From positions 1-64,000 of the forward strand of contig JBFMGQ010000002.1 in the NCBI GenBank assembly GCA_040752515.1: DNA of 64,000 nucleotides, read 5' to 3'. This document shows, in pieces, positions 9,057 through 18,502 of the stretch (within the stretch, counting starts at the first letter, position 1; each line of letters opens with the position of its first letter). A program made the position numbers and the translations under genes. Under the pieces are notes generated by a model, which did not search any database, was not told the origin of the DNA, and saw only the letters and a list, made by a program, of their open reading frames with translations. This DNA comes from Tenuifilum sp040752515 (GTDB lineage Bacteria > Bacteroidota > Bacteroidia > Bacteroidales > Tenuifilaceae).

Positions 9057-9088
9057 TTGATATTGTTTTGGAAAGTTATGTATTTTTG
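9057..9088 (+). promoter_or_regulatory. rpsA promoter
   Basis: A TTG at 9057-9059 and TATTTTTG at 9081-9088 are separated by 21 bases, a good fit to the Bacteroidota sigma-A consensus. The start codon follows 54 bases later. Confidence 0.65.
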
Positions 9089-9142
9089 CAAGTTGAATTT
9101 TACCTACAAATAATGTCTAACAAATTAACAATCTGAGAGTTA

Positions 9143-10978
9143 ATGACAATGAAAGACGAAATGGCCAAAGAGGCCTTAAAAAATCAAGATGCAGGGATTC
9201 CCGATTTTGATTGGACATCTTACGCCGACGATCACGCTTACGATCAAAGCCAGCGTAAGGAACTTGAAAAAGTTTACGACCAAACCCTATCAACCGTAGC
9301 CGAGAATGAGGTGGTTGAAGGTACCGTTGTTGGCATTACAAAACGTGAAGTTTTTGTTAACATCGGTTACAAATCCGAAGGAGTGATTAGCATCAACGAA
9401 TTCCGCTACAACCCCGATTTAAAGGTTGGCGATAAGGTTGAGGTTTATGTTGAAAGCTCTGAGGATAAAAAAGGACAACTTGTGCTTTCGCACAAGAAAG
9501 CTCGCGTGATGCGTTCGTGGGAGCGCGTTAACGAAGCATTCGATAAGGGCGAAGTTATTAAGGGTTACATCAAGTGCCGCACGAAGGGTGGCATGATTGT
9601 GGATGTATTCGGCATTGAGGCATTCCTACCCGGTTCACAGATTGATGTTAAGCCAATTCGCGACTACGACGTGTTTGTTGGCAAGGTTATGGAATTTAAG
9701 GTTGTTAAGATCAACCACGAATACAAGAACGTTGTTGTATCGCACAAAGCACTTATCGAAGAAGAACTCGAACAACAGAAAAAAGACATTATTGCTAAGC
9801 TCGAAAAAGGTCAGGTTCTTGAAGGAACCGTTAAAAATATTACCAGCTATGGTGTATTCATCGACCTGGGCGGCGTAGACGGACTTATCCACATAACCGA
9901 CCTATCATGGGGACGTGTTAACCATCCCGAAGAGGTTGTTCAGCTCGATCAGAAGTTGAACGTGGTTATTCTCGATTTCGATGACGACAAGAAACGTATA
10001 GCTCTTGGCCTTAAGCAGCTTACCCCACATCCTTGGGATTCGCTCGATCCTAACCTTAAGGTTGGCGACAAGGTTAAGGGTAAAGTAGTTGTTATTGCCG
10101 ACTATGGCGCATTTGTTGAAATCGCCCCTGGCGTTGAGGGCTTAATCCACGTTTCCGAAATGTCCTGGAGCCAGCACTTGCGTAGCGCTCAGGAATTCCT
10201 AAAAGTAGGCGATGAGGTTGAAGCCGTTATCCTCACTCTCGATCGTGAAGAGCGTAAGATGTCGCTTGGCATCAAGCAGCTCAAACCCGATCCTTGGACA
10301 AATATCGATGAGAAATACCCTGTTAACTCAAAGCACAAGGCAAAGGTTCGCAACTTTACAACCTTTGGCGTTTTTGTTGAGTTAGAGGAAGGTGTTGATG
10401 GTTTAATCCACATCTCCGACTTAAGCTGGACCAAGAAGATTAAACATCCTGCCGAATTCACCAATATTGGCGATGAAATTGAGGTGGTAGTTCTTGAAAT
10501 AGACAAGGAAAACCGTCGCTTGAGCCTTGGCCACAAGCAGCTCGAAGAAAATCCTTGGGATGTGTTCGAAACCATTTTCACCGTTGATTCTGTTCACGAA
10601 GGAACAATCGTTGAAATTTTCGATAAAGGAGCAGTTATTGCCTTACCATACGGTGTTGAAGGGTTTGCTACACCCAAGCACTTGGTTAAGGAAGACGGCT
10701 CAACTGCTAAGGTTGACGAGAAATTACCCTTCAAGGTTCTTGAATTCAACAAGAGCGCAAAGCGCATAATAGTTTCGCATAGCCGTACTTTTGAGGATGA
10801 GAAGAAGGTTGAAGAGAAGGCAGAAAAAAAATCTAAGGCCTCTTCTGCACAAAAAGTTGTAAAAAAGTTGAATTCTAACATAGAAAAGACTACCTTAGGG
10901 GATATTTCTGAGCTGCAAGCTTTGAAATCCGAACTCGAGGCAAATCAGAAAAAATCTGATACCAAGAGCGAAGAGTAG
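9143..10978 (+). CDS. rpsA: 30S ribosomal protein S1
   Basis: Binds mRNA on the small subunit and helps unfold it for initiation. The 611-residue protein carries six S1 (OB-fold) repeats at about 56-119, 136-203, 222-292, 307-381, 395-467 and 483-549. Repeats 3 to 5 are the most canonical, with GVFIDLGGVDGLIHITDLSW-type cores. An acidic N-terminal extension (1-50) and a charged Lys/Glu/Ser-rich tail (550-611) flank them, as is usual for this phylum. It starts at an ATG with a second in-frame ATG two codons later. It has its own promoter and may read through into the STAS gene 36 bp downstream. Confidence 0.96.
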   Translation: MTMKDEMAKEALKNQDAGIPDFDWTSYADDHAYDQSQRKELEKVYDQTLSTVAENEVVEGTVVGITKREVFVNIGYKSEGVISINEFRYNPDLKVGDKVEVYVESSEDKKGQLVLSHKKARVMRSWERVNEAFDKGEVIKGYIKCRTKGGMIVDVFGIEAFLPGSQIDVKPIRDYDVFVGKVMEFKVVKINHEYKNVVVSHKALIEEELEQQKKDIIAKLEKGQVLEGTVKNITSYGVFIDLGGVDGLIHITDLSWGRVNHPEEVVQLDQKLNVVILDFDDDKKRIALGLKQLTPHPWDSLDPNLKVGDKVKGKVVVIADYGAFVEIAPGVEGLIHVSEMSWSQHLRSAQEFLKVGDEVEAVILTLDREERKMSLGIKQLKPDPWTNIDEKYPVNSKHKAKVRNFTTFGVFVELEEGVDGLIHISDLSWTKKIKHPAEFTNIGDEIEVVVLEIDKENRRLSLGHKQLEENPWDVFETIFTVDSVHEGTIVEIFDKGAVIALPYGVEGFATPKHLVKEDGSTAKVDEKLPFKVLEFNKSAKRIIVSHSRTFEDEKKVEEKAEKKSKASSAQKVVKKLNSNIEKTTLGDISELQALKSELEANQKKSDTKSEE

Positions 10979-11014
10979 TATTTGAGTTGCGAATGTTTAA
11001 CCATTTAATCCTGA

Positions 11015-11383
11015 ATGAAGATGGAATTCAAAATTCAGAAATTCGAGAAGTTCACCCAGATAGAGGTGCTTGAGGAAAAACTTGATACCAATATTGCACC
11101 CAGCTTAAAGTCTGAGTTGGTTTTAATCTCGGGCAATGGTGAACGAAACATTGTACTCGATCTGAGCAGTTGCCGTTACTGCGATTCTTCAGGGTTAAGT
11201 GCTATTCTGGTTGCAAACAGGCTTTGTAAGAATGCCGGTGGCACATTTGTTCTTACTGGCCTTACCGATGCTGTTGAACGTTTAATTACCATTTCGCAAC
11301 TCGATACAGTGCTTAATATTGCCTACTCAAAGGATGAGGCAGTGCAAATTATTGAGAAAGCCGAAAACGAAGCCAAAAAGTGA
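11015..11383 (+). CDS. STAS-domain anti-sigma factor antagonist-like protein
   Basis: A 122-residue single STAS domain like SpoIIAA/RsbV. The phosphorylation motif is intact: CDSSGLSAI, with Ser58 the expected acceptor. In the family, the unphosphorylated form releases a partner from an RsbW-type kinase. No kinase or sigma factor gene is adjacent, so the partner is unknown. It lies 36 bp after rpsA and overlaps the RNase Z start by four bases, which suggests translational coupling. A short Lys/Glu-rich C-terminal tail follows the domain. Confidence 0.85.
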   Translation: MKMEFKIQKFEKFTQIEVLEEKLDTNIAPSLKSELVLISGNGERNIVLDLSSCRYCDSSGLSAILVANRLCKNAGGTFVLTGLTDAVERLITISQLDTVLNIAYSKDEAVQIIEKAENEAKK

Positions 11384-12309
11384 CGTTTTCAGTTACCATA
11401 CTAGGTAGTAGTTCTGCATTACCTACATCTAAACGTTTCCCTTCCGCTCATGTGCTCAATGTACATGAGCGGTTGTTTTTAATTGACTGCGGCGAGGGCA
11501 CCCAGATTCAGCTCCGCAAGTTTAAATTGCCCATGAGTCGTATCAACCATATCTTTCTTACCCATACACATGGCGATCATGTGCTTGGCATTTTCGGACT
11601 AATATCAACCTATAATCTTTTGGGCCGAAAAACCGATTTACACGTTTACGGCCTAGCCGATTTTGAGGAAATACTGTTCAAAAACATCGAGTATTTTACG
11701 GATCAAATGGCCTTTAAGGTGATTTACCATGTTGTTGATCCCTTTAAGGTTGAACATATTTATACCGATAAGCATGTAGTAGTGTCAACTTTACCCTTAC
11801 GCCATCGAGTTCCTGCAGTGGGATACCTATTCCGTGAGGCACCTAAGCCACTAAATATTCGGAAAGAGTTAATTGCAAGGTATAACCTTTCGCTCTCCGA
11901 AATTGTTGAAATAAAGAATGGTTCGGACTACATTACCCCAAAGGGTGAGGTAATCCCAAACTCGGAATTTACCTATATTGCAAGCCTACCACGTTCATAT
12001 GCCTATTGTTCCGATACACTTTACAGTGAGCGTTTGGTTGGCTTACTGAAAAATATCGATTTACTATACCACGAGGCCACTTTCCTACACACCGATTTAG
12101 GATTAGCAAGGCTTACCGGGCATAGTACCGCTCAACAGGCTGCTACTGTTGCACTCAAAGCAAATGTTGGTAAGCTGATTATTGGGCATTTCTCATCGCG
12201 ATATACCGACGAAGGTGCATTCTTGAAAGAGGCGCAAGCTATATTCCCTCGAACCGAGATAGTGAACGATGGGCAAAAGTTCACAGTGGAGCAAAAATCT
12301 GCTTGTTAG
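11380..12309 (+). CDS. rnz: Ribonuclease Z
   Basis: Endonuclease that matures tRNA 3' ends; metallo-beta-lactamase fold. The 309-residue protein has the zinc signature HTHGDH (62-67), DCGEGTQ near 36 and a later HSTAQQAA segment, all typical of the short bacterial form. The start is GTG, sharing GTGA with the stop of the STAS gene. The N-terminus FSVTILGSSSALPT aligns well with RNase Z starts, which supports this choice. Confidence 0.92.
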   Translation: MTFSVTILGSSSALPTSKRFPSAHVLNVHERLFLIDCGEGTQIQLRKFKLPMSRINHIFLTHTHGDHVLGIFGLISTYNLLGRKTDLHVYGLADFEEILFKNIEYFTDQMAFKVIYHVVDPFKVEHIYTDKHVVVSTLPLRHRVPAVGYLFREAPKPLNIRKELIARYNLSLSEIVEIKNGSDYITPKGEVIPNSEFTYIASLPRSYAYCSDTLYSERLVGLLKNIDLLYHEATFLHTDLGLARLTGHSTAQQAATVALKANVGKLIIGHFSSRYTDEGAFLKEAQAIFPRTEIVNDGQKFTVEQKSAC

Positions 12310-12383
12310 CCAATTATTTAAGCTATTTAATCATAAATAATAAAACCTGCGAGCAAATCGGCCATTAATTTGTTCTATTTTCT

Positions 12384-12391
12384 TACCTTTG
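12384..12391 (+). promoter_or_regulatory. -7 element upstream of guaA
   Basis: TACCTTTG fits TAnnTTTG. It lies 24 bases before the ATG at 12416 and so supports that start over a TTG at 12389 inside the element. Confidence 0.5.
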
Positions 12392-12415
12392 CAATTCAAA
12401 GTGTTTGTAATTACC

Positions 12416-13945
12416 ATGCATCAAAAAATTTTGATACTCGATTTCGGGTCACAGTACACCCAATTAATTGCTCGACGAATTAGAGAGTTCAACGTTTACT
12501 GCGAGATCCATCCTTTTAATAAAATTCCAAACCTCGACGAATCGGTAAAGGGAGTTATCCTTTCCGGTAGCCCATTTTCTGTAAGGGAAGAGAATGCTCC
12601 AATGCCCGATTTGTCGGCAATAAGAGGAAGGTTTCCTTTGCTGGGGATTTGCTATGGCGCACAACTATTATCGCATACAAATGGTGGAGAGGTATTGCCT
12701 TCGGCAATAAGGGAGTATGGCCGTGCGACCCTTGAGGTTGTTGACAGCAATTGCCCCTTATTCACAAGCTTGTCAGCAAAATCGCAGGTATGGATGTCGC
12801 ATGGTGATACAATAGCAAAGATTCCCGAAAACTTTAAGGTTGTTGCCAGCACCGCCGATGTTAAAGTTGGTGCTTTTAGTGTAATTGGTGAGCAAACCTA
12901 CGGAATACAGTTTCATCCGGAAGTTTACCATAGCGTAGAGGGATCAAAGCTTCTGAAGAATTTTGTAGTTGATATTTGTGGTTGCAATCAGGACTGGACA
13001 CCCGCTTCGTTTATCGACGAAACCGTTTCAAAGCTCAGGGAACAAATAGGGAACGATAAGGTAGTTCTTGGTCTATCGGGCGGAGTTGACTCATCGGTAG
13101 CAGCCATGCTACTGCATAGGGCCATTGGCACAAATCTTACCTGCATATTTGTCGATAACGGATTGCTTCGTAAGAATGAGTTCTCCCAGGTTTTGGAGTC
13201 GTATCAAAATTTAGGGCTCAATGTAATAGGCGTTGATGCAAGCCAAAAATTTTATAGTGAGCTCAAAGGGTTTTCCGATCCTGAACAAAAACGTAAAATT
13301 ATAGGGCGAGTATTCATTGAAGTTTTCGATGATGAGGCCCATAAGATTAAAGATGTAAAGTGGCTTGCGCAGGGAACCATTTATCCAGATGTTATTGAAT
13401 CGGTTTCAGTTAATGGCCCTTCGGCTACCATAAAGTCGCATCATAATGTAGGTGGATTACCTGAGAAAATGAACCTTAAGGTAGTAGAGCCACTACGTTT
13501 ACTTTTTAAAGATGAGGTTCGTAAGGTAGGTAAAGAGTTGGGTTTACCGGGAGGTATTCTCAACCGTCATCCTTTCCCGGGCCCAGGTCTTGGGATTAGA
13601 ATACTTGGTGAGGTTACCCCCGATAAGGTAAAACTTCTTCAAGAGGCCGATAGCATTTATATCCAAGGATTGCGTGAAGCCGGATTGTACGATAAGATTT
13701 GGCAGGCAGGAGCCATACTGCTTCCGGTTCAATCGGTGGGCGTTATGGGCGATGAGCGTACCTACGAGTATGTGGTTGCCCTGCGTGCAGTAACATCTAC
13801 CGATGGTATGACCGCCGATTGGTACCATTTTCCCCATGACTTTTTGGCTCGCATATCAAACGAGATTATCAATAGGGTAAAGGGCATTAATAGAGTGGTT
13901 TACGATATTAGTTCCAAACCCCCTGCCACTATTGAGTGGGAGTAA
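12416..13945 (+). CDS. guaA: GMP synthase (glutamine-hydrolysing)
   Basis: Converts XMP to GMP using glutamine and ATP. The 509-residue protein has a class I amidotransferase domain (1-190; LDFGSQYTQLIARR, nucleophile Cys79 in GICYGAQ, QFHPE) and an ATP-pyrophosphatase domain with the P-loop LSGGVDSSVA near 220. The C-terminal dimerisation domain ends in the family motif PPATIEWE. The ATG at 12416 gives the standard MHQKILILDFG start. The CTP-type peptidase gene begins 10 bp downstream. Confidence 0.96.
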   Translation: MHQKILILDFGSQYTQLIARRIREFNVYCEIHPFNKIPNLDESVKGVILSGSPFSVREENAPMPDLSAIRGRFPLLGICYGAQLLSHTNGGEVLPSAIREYGRATLEVVDSNCPLFTSLSAKSQVWMSHGDTIAKIPENFKVVASTADVKVGAFSVIGEQTYGIQFHPEVYHSVEGSKLLKNFVVDICGCNQDWTPASFIDETVSKLREQIGNDKVVLGLSGGVDSSVAAMLLHRAIGTNLTCIFVDNGLLRKNEFSQVLESYQNLGLNVIGVDASQKFYSELKGFSDPEQKRKIIGRVFIEVFDDEAHKIKDVKWLAQGTIYPDVIESVSVNGPSATIKSHHNVGGLPEKMNLKVVEPLRLLFKDEVRKVGKELGLPGGILNRHPFPGPGLGIRILGEVTPDKVKLLQEADSIYIQGLREAGLYDKIWQAGAILLPVQSVGVMGDERTYEYVVALRAVTSTDGMTADWYHFPHDFLARISNEIINRVKGINRVVYDISSKPPATIEWE

Positions 13946-13955
13946 AATTTTATTC

Positions 13956-15554
13956 ATGAGTATGAAAAAAGGTTTATCAGTTTTTCTCTTTGTGTTTGCC
14001 CTGGTTTTTTCAGCAGGTGCACAAAACAACTCAAGCTTTAGCGCATACAAGTTTGTTCGTTTTATACAGTATTTGTCAGGAAATTATGTTGATACCATCA
14101 ACGTAAACGAGCTGGTTGATAATGCTATAGTAGAGATACTTGGGCAACTCGATCCCCATTCCATCTATATTTCTAAGGAGGATGTCCAGGCCATGAACGA
14201 ACCCCTTGAGGGCAACTTTGAGGGTATTGGGGTGGAGTTCAATATCCTTAACGATACCCTTATGGTAGTAAATCCCATTTCGGGTGGACCATCGGAACGC
14301 GTTGGTATAATGGCCGGTGATAGGATTATTGCAATTGATGGGAAACCCATTACCAATATTGGACTTAAAATCCCCGATGTTCATAAACTACTGCGTGGCC
14401 CTAAAGGAACCATGGTTGATGTAAAGATTCTCCGCAAGGGCGTTTCGCAACCGCTCGATTTTACCATTATTCGCGATAAAATACCCATTTATAGTATCGA
14501 TGCATCGTATATGGCTCGCCCGGGTATTGGATATATCAAAATCAACCGTTTTGCCGCTACAACTGAGCAGGAGTTTGTTGAAGCCCTTGAAAAACTTGAA
14601 AAGGGAAAAATGACAGACCTCATAATCGATTTAAGGAACAATGGAGGTGGTTTTTTGAATTCGGCTTACGAATTGGCCAGTTACCTGTTTGAACCCGGTA
14701 AATTGATAGTTTATACCCAAGGTCGCAATAGTCCACGAACCGATTACTTCTCGCATTTCCGTGGTCGTAAACCTTTCAAGGGACGATTGGTGGTAATCAC
14801 CGACGAGGGGTCTGCATCGGCAAGTGAAATTCTTGCGGGAGCTATTCAGGACTGGGATCGCGGCATCATTGTTGGACGAAGAACTTTTGGCAAAGGGCTT
14901 GTTCAAAACCAGCTTCCCCTGCCCGATGGCTCCATGATTCGGCTTACTGTTGCCAAATACTTTACCCCTACCGGTAGGGCTATTCAGAAACCCTATAAAA
15001 AGGGTGATGTGAAGGATTACTATTCCGATTTGGAAAATCGTTACGACAGAGGTGAACTCTTTAGTCAGGATAGCGTGCATTTCCCCGATTCACTTAAATA
15101 CACTACACTGATTAAAAAGAAAGTGGTATATGGAGGTGGTGGCATTATGCCCGATGTGTTTGTTCCACTCGACACTGCATACTACTCCGATTACTACGGT
15201 AAACTCGTTCGGTCGGGTATCATCAACCAATTCGCTATTAGTTGGGTTGATGCCAACCGCGAAATGCTTAAAAAGAAATACTCTAAGTTTGATGTTTACA
15301 ATAAGTCTTTCGAAGTTTCAGATAAGATATTAGAAGAACTCTACGCCTATGCCGAATCACGGCAAATAGCTCGCGATGAGGCAGGCATTAAAACTTCAAC
15401 CAATGAGTTGAAGTTACAGCTCAAGGGTTTGTTTGCCCAGTCGCTATTTGGTTCAGGTTTTTACTACCAGGTTACCAATGAACGCAATGAGTCGTTTATT
15501 AAAAGCCTTGAGGTACTTAACAATTGGAATCAATATAAGCATTTAGTTCAGTAA
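13956..15554 (+). CDS. Carboxy-terminal processing peptidase (S41 family)
   Basis: An exported serine protease of the CTP/Prc family, 532 residues. A signal peptide (about 1-22, ending SAGAQ) places it in the periplasm. A PDZ domain follows (about 90-165; GIGVEFNI, ISGGPSERVGIMAGDRI). The catalytic region has GSASASE at 285-291 and the general-base Lys313 in FGKGLVQ, so the Ser-Lys dyad is intact. A 170-residue C-terminal extension of unknown function is typical of Bacteroidota members. The ATG at 13956 is followed by another at 13962; both precede the signal peptide. Confidence 0.92.
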   Translation: MSMKKGLSVFLFVFALVFSAGAQNNSSFSAYKFVRFIQYLSGNYVDTINVNELVDNAIVEILGQLDPHSIYISKEDVQAMNEPLEGNFEGIGVEFNILNDTLMVVNPISGGPSERVGIMAGDRIIAIDGKPITNIGLKIPDVHKLLRGPKGTMVDVKILRKGVSQPLDFTIIRDKIPIYSIDASYMARPGIGYIKINRFAATTEQEFVEALEKLEKGKMTDLIIDLRNNGGGFLNSAYELASYLFEPGKLIVYTQGRNSPRTDYFSHFRGRKPFKGRLVVITDEGSASASEILAGAIQDWDRGIIVGRRTFGKGLVQNQLPLPDGSMIRLTVAKYFTPTGRAIQKPYKKGDVKDYYSDLENRYDRGELFSQDSVHFPDSLKYTTLIKKKVVYGGGGIMPDVFVPLDTAYYSDYYGKLVRSGIINQFAISWVDANREMLKKKYSKFDVYNKSFEVSDKILEELYAYAESRQIARDEAGIKTSTNELKLQLKGLFAQSLFGSGFYYQVTNERNESFIKSLEVLNNWNQYKHLVQ

Positions 15555-15625
15555 TTTTACTTTTTTTTAACTTTAAGTGTTTTAATACTTTTCACAGGTC
15601 TTTTTTTTGACCAATTAATAATGTT

Positions 15626-17203
15626 ATGGAGATAAATAATGAATTCAGGCAGTTGGGTTTATCCGAAAAAGCCCTTCATGCAATCAAGAAAAAAGGGTTT
15701 GAACAACCTTCGCCTATCCAAAAGATAACCATTCCGGTTTTACTTAAAGAGACATGCGATGTAATTGCCCAAGCTCAAACAGGAACCGGAAAAACGGCAG
15801 CCTTTGGCTTGCCAATAATCGAATTACTCGAGGATCAACCAAAGGGCATAAAAGCATTGGTACTTGTGCCAACCCGTGAGCTTGCCCTGCAGGTTTGCGA
15901 TGAGATGATTTCGTTGGCCGATAAGAGAGTGGTTATTGCTGCCGTTTACGGCGGTCAATCGATATCGGAGCAGCAACGCCGTATTAAAAAAGGTGTCGAT
16001 GTGGTTGTAGGTACACCTGGTCGCATACTTGACCTTATCAATAGGGGAGATCTCGATTTTAGTCAGCTTAAAATATTTGTCCTTGATGAGGCTGATGAAA
16101 TGTTGAATATGGGCTTTATTGAGGATATTGAAGAGATCATGCGCCACACCCCTAAGGAAAAAAGGGTACTGCTATTCTCAGCCACAATGCCCGACCGAAT
16201 AGTTAAGTTGGCCAAGAATTACATGAAAGAGCCCAAGCGGCTTGAGGTTGACAAGGCGACACCTACTACCGGTTTAACCGATCAGATTTATTTTGAAGTG
16301 CGCGAGGGCGACAAGTTTGACGCCCTTACCCGAATAATTGATATTGAGCCCGAATTTTACGGTTTGGTCTTCTGCCGTACCCGCAACGATGTGGATGTGC
16401 TTACAGGGAAGTTGATAGAACGAGGCTATGCAGCAGAAGGGCTTCATGGCGAAATATCGCAGGCACAACGTGAAAAAACCCTGAGCCGGTTCCGTAAAAA
16501 GCATATCAATATACTCATTGCCACCGATGTGGCAGCCCGCGGTATCGATATTGTTGATTTAACCCACGTAATCAATTACAGTTTGCCTCAAGACCCTGAA
16601 TCGTACATTCACCGCATTGGAAGAACAGGTCGTGCGGGAAAGCAGGGAACTGCAATCACATTTGTTTCGCCCGAGGAGTATCGCAAACTAAATTACTTCC
16701 AAAAGGCCACCAAGGCAAACATCCGCAAGGAACTATTGCCTACAGCTGAGGATATTGTTGCTGTTAAGCGCGAAAAGATAAAGGAGGAACTTTTTGATAT
16801 TATTAATCAGGGCAATTACGTTGACTACCTTGGCATGGCCGAGGATTTAATTGAAACCAACAGCCCCGAGGTAGCATTGGCTGCCCTGTTGAAGCTTGCC
16901 TTTAAAAGCCAACTCGATGTATCGAGTTACACCGAGATTAGAACTTTCCGTGTCGATACCAAAGGAACCACTCGTCTTTTTATCGGTCTTGGAAAGAACG
17001 ATGGCATGACACCTAAAAAGATCTCGGAGTTTATCCGTAAAGAAGTGAAGATACCCGATAGAAATATCGACGATATTCTGGTTCGCGATGATTTTTCATT
17101 TATTACCGTTCCGTTTACCGATGCCGAGAAAATTCTTGCGGCATTCTCGAACCGAACCCAAGATGGTAAGCCCCTTGTAACCAAAGCAAAACCTAAGAAG
17201 TAG
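15626..17203 (+). CDS. DEAD-box ATP-dependent RNA helicase
   Basis: A 525-residue RNA helicase with all core motifs: Q-motif (PSPIQKITIPVL), motif I AQTGTGKT (50-57), PTRELA, DEAD near 155, SAT, ATDVAARGID and HRIGRTGRAG. Beyond the two RecA lobes (to about 375) lies a dimerisation segment and then a C-terminal DbpA-type RNA-binding domain (about 430-500, RLFIGLGKNDGM start). This is the DeaD/CsdA architecture, with likely roles in ribosome assembly or cold adaptation. It lies 14 bp upstream of an rRNA-methyltransferase-like gene, a matching context. Confidence 0.94.
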   Translation: MEINNEFRQLGLSEKALHAIKKKGFEQPSPIQKITIPVLLKETCDVIAQAQTGTGKTAAFGLPIIELLEDQPKGIKALVLVPTRELALQVCDEMISLADKRVVIAAVYGGQSISEQQRRIKKGVDVVVGTPGRILDLINRGDLDFSQLKIFVLDEADEMLNMGFIEDIEEIMRHTPKEKRVLLFSATMPDRIVKLAKNYMKEPKRLEVDKATPTTGLTDQIYFEVREGDKFDALTRIIDIEPEFYGLVFCRTRNDVDVLTGKLIERGYAAEGLHGEISQAQREKTLSRFRKKHINILIATDVAARGIDIVDLTHVINYSLPQDPESYIHRIGRTGRAGKQGTAITFVSPEEYRKLNYFQKATKANIRKELLPTAEDIVAVKREKIKEELFDIINQGNYVDYLGMAEDLIETNSPEVALAALLKLAFKSQLDVSSYTEIRTFRVDTKGTTRLFIGLGKNDGMTPKKISEFIRKEVKIPDRNIDDILVRDDFSFITVPFTDAEKILAAFSNRTQDGKPLVTKAKPKK

Positions 17204-17217
17204 AAAGCTTATTCATT

Positions 17218-18366
17218 ATGAGCGAGAAATTTCAAATGGTAGCCAAGACCCTTCAGGGTTTGGAGGAAGTATTAGCTCAAGAGTTAAAGGAAATTGGTGC
17301 CGACAATATTGAGGTGGGGTGCCGTTCAGTTACCTTTTACGGGACTAAGGAAACTCTTTACAAATCGAATTTTTGGCTAAGAACGGCTTTACGCATTTTA
17401 AAGCCAATACATGTTTTTAACGCCCGAACAATTGATGAGTTCTACGGCAATGCCCGCAAGTTCGACTGGACCTCTGTGATGGATCTGTCGCAGAAATTTG
17501 CCGTGGAAAGCGTTGTGAATTCGGAACTGTTTCCTCATTCCAGGTACATTGCATTAAAGCTTAAAGATGCAATAGCCGATCAGTTCCGCGATAGATTTGG
17601 CAAACGTCCATTTGTGGATCCCAAGAAACCTCACATTCAGTTTCATGTTCATGTAAACAATGATGTTTGCACCGTATCGCTCGATTCGTCAGGCGAATCG
17701 TTGCATAGGCGTGGGTATAGGGTTGCCCAGGATGTAGCGCCTATCAATGAGGTGCTTGCTGCTGGGCTTATCAAGCTATCGGGTTGGGATGGCGATTCCG
17801 TATTTATTGACCCCATGTGCGGCTCTGGAACCATTCTGATTGAGGCGGCTCTCATTGCCTACGGCATTGCACCCGGTATTTTCCGTCAACATTTCGGGTT
17901 TGAAAACTGGCTCGACTTCGACGATCAACTCCTACAATCCATTTATAACGACGATAGTAGGGAACGCGATTTTGAGTATTTAATCATAGGACGCGATATT
18001 TCCAAAAAGGCCATTGCATCGGCTATGGAAAATGTGAAAGAATCGGGCTTACAAAAGAAGATCGACTTAGCCGTAGCCTCCATTTTTGACTATAATCCTC
18101 CAAAGGTTGATAGGGGAATTGTAATTACAAATCCACCTTACGGTGAGCGACTAAAAAAAGAGCAGATAGAGGGTTTTTACAAGCAACTTTCGGATGTATT
18201 TAAAAATAAGTATCCCGGATACGACGTTTGGCTTATTAGTTCTAACCAGGATGCACTTAAAAGTTTTGGCTTGCGACCCTCAAAAAAGGTGACCCTGCTT
18301 AACGGAGCATTAGAGTGTAAATACCAGCGATTCTCAATGTATAAGGGAAGTTTGAAAGCAAAGTAA
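17218..18366 (+). CDS. THUMP-domain class I SAM-dependent RNA methyltransferase
   Basis: A 382-residue enzyme of the RlmL-N/TrmN family (COG0116). An N-terminal ferredoxin-like and THUMP region (about 1-155) is followed by a Rossmann methyltransferase domain with DPMCGSGTILIEAA as SAM motif I and the catalytic NPPYGERL near 305. The NPPY motif indicates guanine N2 methylation of rRNA or tRNA. It corresponds to the N-terminal half of E. coli RlmKL only; the substrate is not proven. It is probably cotranscribed with the helicase upstream and ends at a strong terminator. Confidence 0.9.
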   Translation: MSEKFQMVAKTLQGLEEVLAQELKEIGADNIEVGCRSVTFYGTKETLYKSNFWLRTALRILKPIHVFNARTIDEFYGNARKFDWTSVMDLSQKFAVESVVNSELFPHSRYIALKLKDAIADQFRDRFGKRPFVDPKKPHIQFHVHVNNDVCTVSLDSSGESLHRRGYRVAQDVAPINEVLAAGLIKLSGWDGDSVFIDPMCGSGTILIEAALIAYGIAPGIFRQHFGFENWLDFDDQLLQSIYNDDSRERDFEYLIIGRDISKKAIASAMENVKESGLQKKIDLAVASIFDYNPPKVDRGIVITNPPYGERLKKEQIEGFYKQLSDVFKNKYPGYDVWLISSNQDALKSFGLRPSKKVTLLNGALECKYQRFSMYKGSLKAK

Positions 18367-18369
18367 TGT

Positions 18370-18397
18370 AAAGCCGTATTTCGATACGGCTTTTTTG
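18370..18397 (+). terminator. Terminator after the RNA methyltransferase gene
   Basis: Ten-base perfect stem AAAGCCGTAT / ATACGGCTTT closed by a TTCG tetraloop and followed by a T run. Confidence 0.9.
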
Positions 18398-18419
18398 TTT
18401 AAAAATCGTAAGGACTTTC

Positions 18420-18452
18420 TTGCTTTATTCATTTAAAATTTTATTATATTTG
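18420..18452 (+). promoter_or_regulatory. Promoter of the siaB-siaC pair
   Basis: TTG at 18420-18422 and TATATTTG at 18445-18452 with a 22-base spacer, a good Bacteroidota-type promoter. Confidence 0.6.
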
Positions 18453-18502
18453 TTTAAATGTTAATTATATAAACATTGCTTGAAAATAGCCCAAACCAGT
18501 CG

